Assembly: GCA_028278625.1 (NCBI GenBank)
Contig: JANQDY010000103.1
Location: forward strand, 1 to 17,145
DNA length: 17,145 nucleotides
Direction of reading: 5' to 3'
From: Thermodesulfobacteriota bacterium
GTDB lineage: Bacteria > Desulfobacterota > DSM-4660 > Desulfatiglandales > Desulfatiglandaceae
Below the pieces are notes generated by a model. The model was not told the DNA's origin. It worked only from the letters and a program-made list of their open reading frames with translations, and searched no databases. Every line of letters begins with the position of its first letter. Within the stretch, counting starts at the first letter, position 1. Both the position numbers and the translations under genes were made by a program. Of this stretch, positions 7,633-14,708 are shown one piece after another.

Positions 7633-9036
7633 TTAGGATTGTTTTAAGGGAAGCTTTACGATGAACGTGGATCCTTGTTTCAACCGGCTTTCCACCTGGA
7701 CCGTGCCACCGTGGGCCTTTACAATGGCTTTCACAAAACTGAGGCCAAGCCCCAGGCCCCGCCGCGAGCGGCTGAGATCCCCCCGGTAGAGGCGTTCCCA
7801 AATTCTCGGAATTTCGCTCTCGGCAATCCCCATTCCTTCGTCGGACAAGGATATCACGGCACTGTCGCCTTCCCCCCTGCTCAGGATGCTGACAGTCCCC
7901 CCCTTTCCCCCATACTTGAGCGCGTTGTCCATCAGATTGGCCAGGACCTGTTGAAGCCGGGTTCGGTCCGCTTCGATGGTCATTCTATCGTCCAGATCCA
8001 GGTGAATGCTTGTTTCCTGCTCTTCGGCCACGATCTCATAGAGATCCACCACGTCCCTGATCACATGGGAGACCGGAAGCGGTGCTATCTCAAGCCGCAT
8101 GACACCGGTTTCCGCCTCCGCCACGTCCATGAGGGTGTTGAGCATGGTCAGCACCCGTTCCGACTCTTCCATGCAGTCCCCCAGTGCCTCAAGGCAGGCG
8201 TCACGGTTTTCGGGGGCCTGAAGGGCCAATTCCGCCACGCCCCGAAGGCGGGTCATGGGCGTGCGCAGATCGTGGGCCACATTGTCCAGGGAATTGTGCA
8301 TGGCCTGAATGAGCCGGTCGTTCTTGTCCAGGACACGATTGAACAGTCCCACCAGTTCATCCATTTCCCCCTTTTCACGGCGAACCGGCACGCGCAGGCT
8401 CATTTCCCCGGTCCTCAGAATGCTCTTCACGGTCTCGATCAGGCTTCGAATCGGCCGGATGGCGCGAAAGGTGACCATGCTCCCGCCGATCACACCCAGC
8501 AGAAGGATGGGGATCATGAAGATCAAGAAGACGGTCTTGAAATAGGAAAGCAATTCCCGGCTTCGGGCCGAGCTCTTTCCCACCTGCAGTGTGATGCCTC
8601 CCGGCAGGGAGGCCATCCCCACGGTCCAGGCCCCCTTGTTCGCGGAGTTTTCAAGGGAAAGCCAGAAGTCCTTTGTCCCCGGCTGAATACCCTGCAGCCG
8701 GCGGGGATCCAACCCTTCAAAGCCGGGGGGAAATTTCAAAAAGAGCACCTGATTCAGCGGCCCCACAATGCGAACGAAAAATATGTCCCCTTCCGGGTTG
8801 GGCTGTTCATCAAAACGGGCCTTGAGTGCCCGAATGCCCCCTTCCTCAAACCAGGCCCGATACTCCTCGATACGGCTCTGAACGATCTCCTTTTCCCGCT
8901 GCTCCGCCATGCTGCCGATAAGATAGTAGGCAACCAGAAAAAGACCGCCTGAGGCGATGACGAAAAAGAGCGCATACAACAGGCTCAGCTTGAAGCTGAA
9001 GGTGAGACCGATCTTGCTACTGCTCCTTGAGGACAT
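7633..9036 (-). CDS. membrane sensor histidine kinase (CusS/heavy-metal-sensor-like)
   Basis: A 467-residue two-component sensor. A membrane helix near residues 15-38 (LLYALFFVIASGGLFLVAYYL), a periplasmic sensing region of about 130 residues, a second helix near 165-190 and a HAMP domain (RAIRPIRSLIETV) precede the kinase core. The phosphorylated histidine is His255 (VAHDLRTPMTRLRG). The ATPase domain shows the N box (NLMDNALKYG), G1 (DEGMGI) and G2 (GLGLGLSFVKAIVKAHGG). It overlaps the end of the response-regulator gene by 20 nt, so the pair is translationally coupled. An in-frame GTG at 9048 is an alternative start; neither start has a strong ribosome site. The pair converges on the RND operon, which it may regulate. 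The domain layout resembles CusS/CzcS kinases, but the signal is not known. Confidence 0.93.
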   Translation of the reverse strand: MSSRSSSKIGLTFSFKLSLLYALFFVIASGGLFLVAYYLIGSMAEQREKEIVQSRIEEYRAWFEEGGIRALKARFDEQPNPEGDIFFVRIVGPLNQVLFLKFPPGFEGLDPRRLQGIQPGTKDFWLSLENSANKGAWTVGMASLPGGITLQVGKSSARSRELLSYFKTVFLIFMIPILLLGVIGGSMVTFRAIRPIRSLIETVKSILRTGEMSLRVPVRREKGEMDELVGLFNRVLDKNDRLIQAMHNSLDNVAHDLRTPMTRLRGVAELALQAPENRDACLEALGDCMEESERVLTMLNTLMDVAEAETGVMRLEIAPLPVSHVIRDVVDLYEIVAEEQETSIHLDLDDRMTIEADRTRLQQVLANLMDNALKYGGKGGTVSILSRGEGDSAVISLSDEGMGIAESEIPRIWERLYRGDLSRSRRGLGLGLSFVKAIVKAHGGTVQVESRLKQGSTFIVKLPLKQS

Positions 9037-9691
9037 ATCCCATTCCACGCACCGTGTGTATCAGCTTCTTGTCAAAATCCTTGTCAATTTTGTTCCTGAG
9101 ACGGCAGACCAGCACGTCCACCACATTGGTTTGTGGATCGAAACTGTAATCGTAGACGTGCTCCAAAATGGCGGTTTTGGAGACAATACGGCCCTTGTTG
9201 CGAATCAGATGTTCCAACAGGGCAAATTCCCGCGCGGGAAGGCTGATCTCATCTTTTCCGCGAGTTACCCCCCGGGTCAAAAGATCGAGGGTCAGGTCCG
9301 CGGCGTGAAGTGTGGACGGTTCCGCTACCCGGGATGATCTGCGAATGAGGGCATGGATCCGGGCCAGGAGTTCGGAGAATGAAAAGGGCTTTGTCATATA
9401 ATCATCCCCGCCGGTCTGAAGCCCTTTGACCCGATCGTCGACCGACCGCCTTGCACTCAGGATGATCACCGGAGTGGTAATCTTCTTCTCCCTGAGCCGC
9501 TCAATAAGAGACAGGCCATCGATACCCGGCAACATAATGTCCACCACGGCAGCGTCATAGGGCTCGGTCTCCCCCAAATGAAGACCGTCCACGCCGTCAT
9601 GGGCCACGTCCACCGCAAAACCGGCTTCCTTAAGACCGTTTGCGACAAAAGAGGCGATTTTGCGATCGTCCTCTACCACTAAAATCCGCAT
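9017..9691 (-). CDS. OmpR/PhoB-family response regulator
   Basis: A 224-residue cytoplasmic transcription regulator, the standard length of the family. The receiver domain has the acidic pocket (E7-D8-D9), the phospho-acceptor Asp51 in VVDIMLPGIDG, and the conserved lysine in DDYMTKPFSFSEL. The C-terminal winged helix contains LPAREFALLEHLIRNKGRIVS and ends VVDVLVCRLRNKID...IHTVRGMGYVL, typical of the DNA-binding wing. The ATG at 9691 follows GGAGGAA. It is the first gene of the pair with the kinase. The upstream beta-helix gene ends 51 bp before it on the same strand, so read-through from that gene is possible. By type (CusR/CzcR-like) it is a natural candidate regulator of the nearby efflux operons. 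Confidence 0.95.
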   Translation of the reverse strand: MRILVVEDDRKIASFVANGLKEAGFAVDVAHDGVDGLHLGETEPYDAAVVDIMLPGIDGLSLIERLREKKITTPVIILSARRSVDDRVKGLQTGGDDYMTKPFSFSELLARIHALIRRSSRVAEPSTLHAADLTLDLLTRGVTRGKDEISLPAREFALLEHLIRNKGRIVSKTAILEHVYDYSFDPQTNVVDVLVCRLRNKIDKDFDKKLIHTVRGMGYVLKEQ

Positions 9692-9742
9692 GAGAATGGT
9701 TCCTCCGCCATTATGATACGCAACAAGAGTATGTAATTCCGT

Positions 9743-11125
9743 TCAGGGGGCCCTTACGGTCAAAAGGGCCCCTTTTGCCACCGTTACCGGCGATTGGATC
9801 CTGACCACCCGCGAAATCAGTGTCACGGAAGCGTTTTCTTCGATCGATACGTTCGATAGAAGGGTAATGGAGCCTCTGGCCTCACATACGCAAGTGGCCC
9901 CCGAGGGAAAGGTCACCTGCGATATGACCACATCAAGAGCAGAACAATCAGGACAGGTCTCATCCGCGGGGTATTCATCGGCACCCACGTCATACCCCGA
10001 TCCCTGGGGTCTTGTATCTCCGTCAAAATCTTCGGTCAAACCGGCAACGGCAATGCCTTGATCGACCACATCCACAACCAAGGAAGCGAGATGAAGATCA
10101 CCGCCTACAGGATCTACAAACCATCCCGCCGATGCGTGGGTTACGTTGTTTGAATCCGTTGCGGAAGCGTCGTTCCGCTGAGCGATCAGCTTGTTGGTGA
10201 GATTGTTGACGATGGTCACGCCGGTGGTTGCCGCAAAGCGGTATTCAATGGCATTGGCGTAATCGTGTTCCTGAAAAACCGTATTATTGTAGACGCTCGT
10301 ACCTGGCGAGGATTCCAGTCCGATGCCCACATCGCCAAAACCTTCCGACCCATCGTGGTAGATCATGTTGTTTCGAATGATGCCGTCTGTATGCCCACGG
10401 TCCCCCAGCCCGAAACCGATCCCGCGATCACAGTTGATGATGGTATTCCCCTCCACCAGGGTATTGCTGGAATCGCTCCAGAAATGGACCGCATGCTCCG
10501 CCACGGCATCAGCGGGGCTGCGAATATTCTTGAAAACATTGCCCCGTATCACCCAGTTGGCGGCGTGGTGAGCATCCACGCCGCCGATATACCATTGGGG
10601 ACCGATGCCCGCGCTGTACTCGAACAGACACCCTTCCACCAAACCATCGTCCGAATGGCGGTCCGGCTGGCTTTCATCATAGGGGACCTTGATCATCTGT
10701 TCATAGGTATCCAGAATGTGGAGATTGATAAAGGCGGGTGCCTGGGCATCAATTTGCATCTGGATGGCGTGGTAATAGACTTCCCGAAGGGTCATATCCC
10801 GTGCCGTGAAGCGGTCTCCTTCAACAAAGAAAATATGCGATACGGTTCCGGGAAGCCCCGTGCCGCGAAGGGTTACGCTGCTTCGATTCCCAGAGAGACT
10901 TCTGATCGTTACATCATCGGCCCGGATGATCAGAGCCGAATCGAGGGTGTAGGTGCCGTCTTCCAGCAGGATCTCTTTATCACCCCCCGAATTTGCCGCC
11001 GAAAGCGCCGCCGCCAGTTGATCAACGGTTCCGACCGTTACGGCACGACCCTGGCACGGCACGCACAGGGCCGCCGCAAGAAGCATCGTTGCGTTTAGAA
11101 ATAGTCGATTTAGGGCCATTTTCAT
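9743..11125 (-). CDS. secreted right-handed parallel beta-helix (pectate-lyase-like fold) protein
   Basis: A 460-residue exported protein. Residues 1-28 are a signal peptide (ATMLLAAALCVPCQGRA). The body shows repeating beta-helix rungs: NSGGDKEILLEDGTYTLDSA, ADDVTIRSLSGN, LVEGCLFEYSAG, WVIRGNVFKNI, LVEGNTIINCDRGIGFGLG, GIIRNNMIYHD and SVYNNTVFQEHDYANAI. Then comes the DFDGDTRPQGSGYDVGADEY segment commonly seen after such helices. A CPDC motif separates this from a short C-terminal repeat domain (GSITLLSNVSIEENASVTL, ...VTVAKGALLTV), which looks like a small beta-solenoid end cap. No catalytic residues of polysaccharide lyases can be assigned, so binding or enzymatic activity on polysaccharides is not shown. 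The ATG at 11125 has GGAAG upstream. It has a possible promoter of its own at 11167-11196 and precedes the two-component genes. Confidence 0.85.
   Translation of the reverse strand: MKMALNRLFLNATMLLAAALCVPCQGRAVTVGTVDQLAAALSAANSGGDKEILLEDGTYTLDSALIIRADDVTIRSLSGNRSSVTLRGTGLPGTVSHIFFVEGDRFTARDMTLREVYYHAIQMQIDAQAPAFINLHILDTYEQMIKVPYDESQPDRHSDDGLVEGCLFEYSAGIGPQWYIGGVDAHHAANWVIRGNVFKNIRSPADAVAEHAVHFWSDSSNTLVEGNTIINCDRGIGFGLGDRGHTDGIIRNNMIYHDGSEGFGDVGIGLESSPGTSVYNNTVFQEHDYANAIEYRFAATTGVTIVNNLTNKLIAQRNDASATDSNNVTHASAGWFVDPVGGDLHLASLVVDVVDQGIAVAGLTEDFDGDTRPQGSGYDVGADEYPADETCPDCSALDVVISQVTFPSGATCVCEARGSITLLSNVSIEENASVTLISRVVRIQSPVTVAKGALLTVRAP
9747..9772. other. GC-rich hairpin over the stop codon of the beta-helix gene
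   Basis: GGGGCCCTT (9747-9755) and AAGGGCCCC (9764-9772) pair perfectly over 9 bp with an 8-nt loop. The hairpin lies in the last codons of the beta-helix gene. Transcribed on the minus strand it is not followed by a U-run, so it is not a classic terminator there; it may slow decay or attenuate read-through into the response-regulator gene. Confidence 0.45.
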
Positions 11126-11166
11126 GAACTTCCAAAAAGAGGGCGTGGTGATTCTCTATTGAAGGA

Positions 11167-11196
11167 ATTGTACACCATCTGGGAAGCTTCCGTAAA
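11167..11196 (-). promoter_or_regulatory. possible promoter of the beta-helix gene
   Basis: On the minus strand, TTTACG (11196-11191), an 18-nt spacer, then TACAAT (11172-11167), about 40 nt before the ATG at 11125. The -10 box is good (5/6) but the -35 is weak (4/6). Confidence 0.4.
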
Positions 11197-11256
11197 GGTT
11201 GGAAATTGAGGGGGATAAAGATGTGCCAAAGCGGCCCCGTAAATGGGGAACGGCAG

Positions 11257-11300
11257 AAAAAAAGGCGCCCTTTCAAACGGGAAAGGAGCGCCCCTTTTTT
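11257..11300 (-). terminator. intrinsic terminator after the cold-shock gene
   Basis: An imperfect GC-rich hairpin, with arms around AAAGGCGCCCTTTC (11261-11274) and GAAAGGAGCGCCCCTTT (11281-11297), lies 28 bp beyond the cold-shock stop codon. It is flanked by A-runs on one side and a T-run on the other, so it could stop transcription in both directions. It separates the cold-shock gene from the downstream beta-helix gene. Confidence 0.75.
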
Positions 11301-11327
11301 GGAATAACGAATGATAAACGGTTCAGG

Positions 11328-11528
11328 TTACGCAAGCTTCACATTTGCCGCGGCAGGGCCTTTCTGACCTTGTTCGATATCAAAGGTGACCCGATCCCCC
11401 TCATTGAGGGATTTGAACCCATCCATCAAGATCGCGGAATGATGGACAAAAACATCCGGCCCATCCTCCTGCTCAATAAAACCAAAACCTTTTTGATCGC
11501 TGAACCATTTTACAGTTCCATTTGCCAT
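11328..11528 (-). CDS. cold-shock domain protein (CspA family)
   Basis: A 66-residue single-domain RNA/DNA chaperone, the usual length of the family. It starts [18 protein letters not shown], which includes the RNP1 motif (KGFGFI), and RNP2 is DVFVHHSAI. The end, [20 protein letters not shown], is also standard. It binds single-stranded nucleic acid and helps remove mRNA structure. The ATG at 11528 follows a strong AAGGAG site. The reading frame is open upstream to 11660, but the extension has no cold-shock homology and begins at the predicted -10 box, so it is not translated. The gene has its own promoter, a leader of about 120 nt and a terminator, so it is a single-gene transcript. Confidence 0.95.
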   Translation of the reverse strand: MANGTVKWFSDQKGFGFIEQEDGPDVFVHHSAILMDGFKSLNEGDRVTFDIEQGQKGPAAANVKLA

Positions 11529-11658
11529 AGTGACTTCTCCTTCTTCTTTCTGAAAAATCCACACGACCATACTTGCGGCTGCCACTTTGGAAATGGAATC
11601 TCTGTCCAAAAACGAAGCCAGCCCACGAGCTAGGGGCGGAAAGTTAATAATGGTGTGC

Positions 11659-11686
11659 AACCTAGCACGATTTCCGAAAAAATCAA
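11659..11686 (-). promoter_or_regulatory. putative promoter of the cold-shock gene
   Basis: On the minus strand, TTGATT (11686-11681), a 16-nt spacer, and TAGGTT (11664-11659) preceded by TGC, an extended -10. Transcription would start near 11652, giving a leader of about 120 nt before the ATG. Long leaders are typical of cspA genes, where they control translation by temperature. Confidence 0.5.
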
Positions 11687-11738
11687 GTTTTTTCCACAGA
11701 TTTTTTAATTCAGACTCTATTTTCCTGGCATTTTTTTT

Positions 11739-12989
11739 TCATACTTCACTCCAAAGCTCACAGAGCCGCACGATGACCTCTGACGCCTTCTCAAGGGCCT
11801 TCACCGGTATCCATTCGGTTTTCGAGTGGACCCGCATGGCGCCTGTAAATATGTTTGGCGTGGGGACCCCCATAAAGGAAAGCCGCGCCCCGTCCGTGCC
11901 GCCGCGGATCGGATTCTCGCGGGGTTCTATCCCGGAGGCCAGGATGGCCTTTCTGGCTTTGTCCACCACCTCCGGATAGCGGCACAGAACCTCCTTCATG
12001 TTGTTGTATTGATCCGTCGTTTTTATTTGGACTTTTAAGCCCCTATAGCGAAGCTCAAAGATGCGCGCCAGCTTTTTCAGATATTCCATTCGGCGAAGGT
12101 TCCGGGCCTTTTGGAAATCCCGAACAATCAGACTGATCTTTGCCCTGTTCTCATCCCCCTCTATGCCGGTCACATGATAAAAACCTTCCCGATCCTCGGT
12201 GTGCTCCGGTGTTTCCCATTCGGGCATTGCCGCAACGAAGCGGGACGCCACGGCCCCCGCATTGATCATTTGATTCTTGGCGTAGCCGGGGTGAATATTC
12301 CGGCCCTTGAAAAAGAGTTCCAAGCCCCATGCGTCAAAACATTCCGCCTCAATTTCCCCCAGGGGTCCTCCGTCCAAGGTGTAACCATATTTCCCCAGCC
12401 GGTTCATTTGGATGAAATCGGTACCGGCACCGATCTCTTCATCGGGGGTGAAAACGATTCTCAGCTCTGGATGGGGCAGTTTGGGAAACGCCTGAAAGGC
12501 GGCCAGAACCGCCATGATTTCAGCGATACCCGCTTTGTCATCGGCACCCAGAAGCGTTCGTCCATCGCTTAGAATCAGCGTTTCTCCCACAAATTCCAGC
12601 AGTTCCGGAGACGCCTTTGTGGTCAGGTGTCCTTTTGGGGAACCATCAAACCGAATATCTTCTCCGTCATAGGTCTCAATGACCATGGGCTGAACATCGG
12701 CGCCCGGCTCCGACGGCGCCGTATCGAGATGGGCACAGAATGTGACGGCAGGTCCGGAACATTCCTGTTTGGCCGGCAGTGTGGCGTACACATAACAATA
12801 GGCATCCAGCAGAACATCTTTCAATCCCAGATCAATGAGTTCTTCCCGCAGCATTTTGCCCAATATCCACTGCCCTTCCGAAGAAGGGTGCATTTTGGAT
12901 CGGGGATTGGACTGGGTATCAATGGGCACATACCTTAAAAAACGGGCCGTCGCCTCTTTCCGCAGAAAGTCCCTGATGGTTTGGTGCAT
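11739..12989 (-). CDS. pepT: peptidase T (tripeptide aminopeptidase, M20B)
   Basis: A 416-residue cytoplasmic zinc aminopeptidase that removes the N-terminal residue from tripeptides; length is that of the family. The dizinc ligands and catalytic residues can be placed: His87 and Asp89 in FCAHLDTAP, Asp150 in LLGADDKAGI, Glu184-Glu185 in TPDEEIGAG, Asp206 in YTLDGG, and His388 near the end (MRVHSKTEWIPV). The PIRGGTDGARLSFMGVPTPN block is the usual substrate-binding segment. The ATG at 12989 comes 3 bp after the stop of the J-like/HTH gene and has no good ribosome site of its own, so its translation probably depends on the upstream gene. It is the last gene of a three-gene minus-strand operon. 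Whether the link with the ATPase and HTH genes is functional or only positional is not clear. Confidence 0.93.
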   Translation of the reverse strand: MHQTIRDFLRKEATARFLRYVPIDTQSNPRSKMHPSSEGQWILGKMLREELIDLGLKDVLLDAYCYVYATLPAKQECSGPAVTFCAHLDTAPSEPGADVQPMVIETYDGEDIRFDGSPKGHLTTKASPELLEFVGETLILSDGRTLLGADDKAGIAEIMAVLAAFQAFPKLPHPELRIVFTPDEEIGAGTDFIQMNRLGKYGYTLDGGPLGEIEAECFDAWGLELFFKGRNIHPGYAKNQMINAGAVASRFVAAMPEWETPEHTEDREGFYHVTGIEGDENRAKISLIVRDFQKARNLRRMEYLKKLARIFELRYRGLKVQIKTTDQYNNMKEVLCRYPEVVDKARKAILASGIEPRENPIRGGTDGARLSFMGVPTPNIFTGAMRVHSKTEWIPVKALEKASEVIVRLCELWSEV

Positions 12990-12992
12990 TCG

Positions 12993-13649
12993 TTATTTTC
13001 TGAGATGTGAAAGGTTGGCCAGGTATCCGTCAATGACGATGTCGGAATCCAATTTGAAGAGTTCCGCATAGGCTTTTAGAAAGTTCTTTAGATAAAATGT
13101 CTGCGGCAGGGATTCAACATCATCCCCTTCTATGGCGGTTAACACTTTCAAACTGATACGGGTCACTTCAAAAATCTCTTCAACCGCAATCCCCACATGT
13201 TCTCGAAGTCTTTTTAAATCCTTGCCGGATATCAGCCCTTCGGACATGATCTCCCGGGAAACCTCGGTAACGTCTTTCTTCTTGATGCGATCCTTCACCC
13301 GGTTGGATACCGAAGGTTGCCCCCCTCTCTTCTTTAGCGAAAACAAGGGGATTGGCCCTTCCTTTTTGGATCTTGCCTTTTCAAGGGTGGCCGCATCAAT
13401 GATACCGGCACCGGACAGTTCCTTGTTGTAGGTTGCCCTGTGGCCCTTGTTGATCAATGTGGAAAAAGCCTGTTCGATTCTTCTCAAAATGAAGTTTCGC
13501 TCTTCATCGTTAAAAAATGAATCCGAAATCATGGAATCTTCTTCATAGATGGAAAGCGCGTTTCGATAGGCCTGCCTGATTTCAAATGAAGTGGCGTTAA
13601 CAGGGACTTCCAGCAACTCGTAAAAATTGAGATGTTCAAACCGTACCAT
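12993..13649 (-). CDS. degenerate J-domain protein with RodZ-like helix-turn-helix
   Basis: A 218-residue cytoplasmic protein with two recognisable parts. Residues ~8-77 follow the J-domain pattern (NFYELLEVPVNATSFEIRQAYRNAL, later IEQAFSTLINKGHRATYN), but the HPD motif needed to activate Hsp70 is replaced by Glu36-Glu37-Asp38, so it is unlikely to be a DnaK co-chaperone. A basic linker (KKRGGQ, RIKKKD) leads to a RodZ-type HTH_25 domain (~145-210): GKDLKRLREHVGIAVEEI, LKVLTAIEGDDVESLPQ, YLKNFLKAYAELFKLD. There is no membrane helix, unlike full-length RodZ. It starts 2 bp after the stop of the MinD/FlhG-like gene and ends 3 bp before pepT. Such HTH domains can bind protein partners (MreB in RodZ) as well as DNA. 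It may be the adaptor or partner of the ATPase; that is inferred from tight linkage. Confidence 0.8.
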   Translation of the reverse strand: MVRFEHLNFYELLEVPVNATSFEIRQAYRNALSIYEEDSMISDSFFNDEERNFILRRIEQAFSTLINKGHRATYNKELSGAGIIDAATLEKARSKKEGPIPLFSLKKRGGQPSVSNRVKDRIKKKDVTEVSREIMSEGLISGKDLKRLREHVGIAVEEIFEVTRISLKVLTAIEGDDVESLPQTFYLKNFLKAYAELFKLDSDIVIDGYLANLSHLRK

Positions 13650-13651
13650 AA

Positions 13652-14569
13652 TTACCCTGCAGATCTTGAGGTTTCTTTGGTTTTTTTCAGCATCCGCTCC
13701 GTGGCGTGTTTCAGGTCGGTGGATGTGGGGGTATAGGGATACTTGTGTGCAAATATGGTTTTTGAAACTATGGAATTGTGCACGCGTTCGTCATAGGCGA
13801 TATTGCCCAGGAATTGAAAGCCCGCATAGAAATGCCGGTTGCAAACCTTCTCGATTTTTTCACCCAGGGTCTCATCTATGTGTTTTCGGTACTGGTTCAA
13901 AACAAGCTTGAAAGAGAGCTTTCCCAGTTCTTTTTCAAGGAGCGCTCCCCGCTCCGGCTCCCGCTTCAGCACATGATCAACCACATCCAAGGGGGATCTG
14001 ATCACTCCATTTTCAGATTCATCGGCAAGTTCTCTCACCACATTGTCGAAACTGTAACGTTTCAGAATCTGTTTCACCCTGCGGAGGTAAATGGCTTTAA
14101 TGAATTGTACCGCATTCTGTATGGAAGTGGGTTCGGGCGTAAAAACGAAAACACCGTGATGGGCGGTCAGGAAGAAATCGAGAACATTATAGGTGGTTCC
14201 GGCACCCAGATCCAGAAATACCACATCATAGGGGAGCCGGCGGATCGCGTTGATGATTTTCACTTTCTGCGCATAGAAGAGATTTCCGATTTCAAGGGAG
14301 CAATCCATGGAACTGATAAGCTGCAGATTTGGAATCTCGGTGGCAGCGGCAGTTTCCGAAAGGTCGTTGACGGATCTGCCGAGATAGCTGTTGAGTCCCC
14401 TTTTCACATGACGGATGCCCAACAGTGAATGAAGATTGGACCCACCCAAATCAAGATCCACAAGGACCGTATGATGCCCTGCTCTGGCAAACATGACGCC
14501 CAAATTGGCCGCCAAAAAGCTCTTGCCGCTGCCGCCTTTGCCACCTCCGATCGCATAAATTACCGCCAT
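13652..14569 (-). CDS. MinD/ParA-family ATPase, FlhG-like
   Basis: A 305-residue P-loop ATPase. It begins MAVIYAIGGGKGGSGKSFLA, with the deviant Walker A (KGGSGKS) at once after the start. The A' motif is VLVDLDLGGSNLHSLLG and Walker B is VVFLDLGAGT. These belong to the MinD/FlhG branch of the SIMIBI ATPases, which switch between monomer and membrane-bound or partner-bound dimer to set position or number of cell structures. The C-terminus lacks an obvious amphipathic membrane-targeting helix (ends TERMLKKTKETSRSAG). The start at 14569 is set by homology; the open frame continues upstream to 14665 through the predicted promoter. A GTG at 14575 is an alternative. It is the first gene of the operon with the J-like/HTH protein and pepT. 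No flagellar genes are in the window, so the specific cargo is unknown. Confidence 0.9.
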   Translation of the reverse strand: MAVIYAIGGGKGGSGKSFLAANLGVMFARAGHHTVLVDLDLGGSNLHSLLGIRHVKRGLNSYLGRSVNDLSETAAATEIPNLQLISSMDCSLEIGNLFYAQKVKIINAIRRLPYDVVFLDLGAGTTYNVLDFFLTAHHGVFVFTPEPTSIQNAVQFIKAIYLRRVKQILKRYSFDNVVRELADESENGVIRSPLDVVDHVLKREPERGALLEKELGKLSFKLVLNQYRKHIDETLGEKIEKVCNRHFYAGFQFLGNIAYDERVHNSIVSKTIFAHKYPYTPTSTDLKHATERMLKKTKETSRSAG

Positions 14570-14615
14570 CACTGCCACCCGATATATGGTTTTTGTTCTA
14601 ACACCATGAAAATAT

Positions 14616-14646
14616 AATATATTGACGGAATTATGGAACATGTCAA
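14616..14646 (-). promoter_or_regulatory. possible promoter of the ATPase/HTH/pepT operon
   Basis: On the minus strand, a perfect TTGACA (14646-14641) and an AT-rich run containing TATATT (14621-14616). The spacing of 19 nt is longer than ideal, but other -10 registers in the same AT-rich run are possible. It lies within the 133-bp gap between this operon and the glycosyltransferase gene. Confidence 0.45.
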
Positions 14647-14708
14647 GTAAAAGACGAAAAACCAAGAGAAAAAATGCAAAAAAGAGATTGTCTTTTCTTT
14701 TAAAACTC

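Noticed and set aside
7675..8952. Long plus-strand open frame (425 codons) opposite the sensor kinase
   Set aside because: The kinase on the minus strand has all expected motifs; the plus-strand product has no recognisable domain.
10265..11098. Plus-strand open frame (277 codons) opposite the beta-helix gene
   Set aside because: No signal peptide, domain or ribosome site; a shadow of the repetitive beta-helix coding strand.
11529..11660. 44-residue N-terminal extension of the cold-shock protein
   Set aside because: No cold-shock homology, overlaps the predicted promoter, and the ATG at 11528 has a strong ribosome site.
14570..14665. 32-residue extension of the MinD/FlhG-like ATPase
   Set aside because: The family places Walker A within the first 15-20 residues, and the extension covers the predicted promoter.
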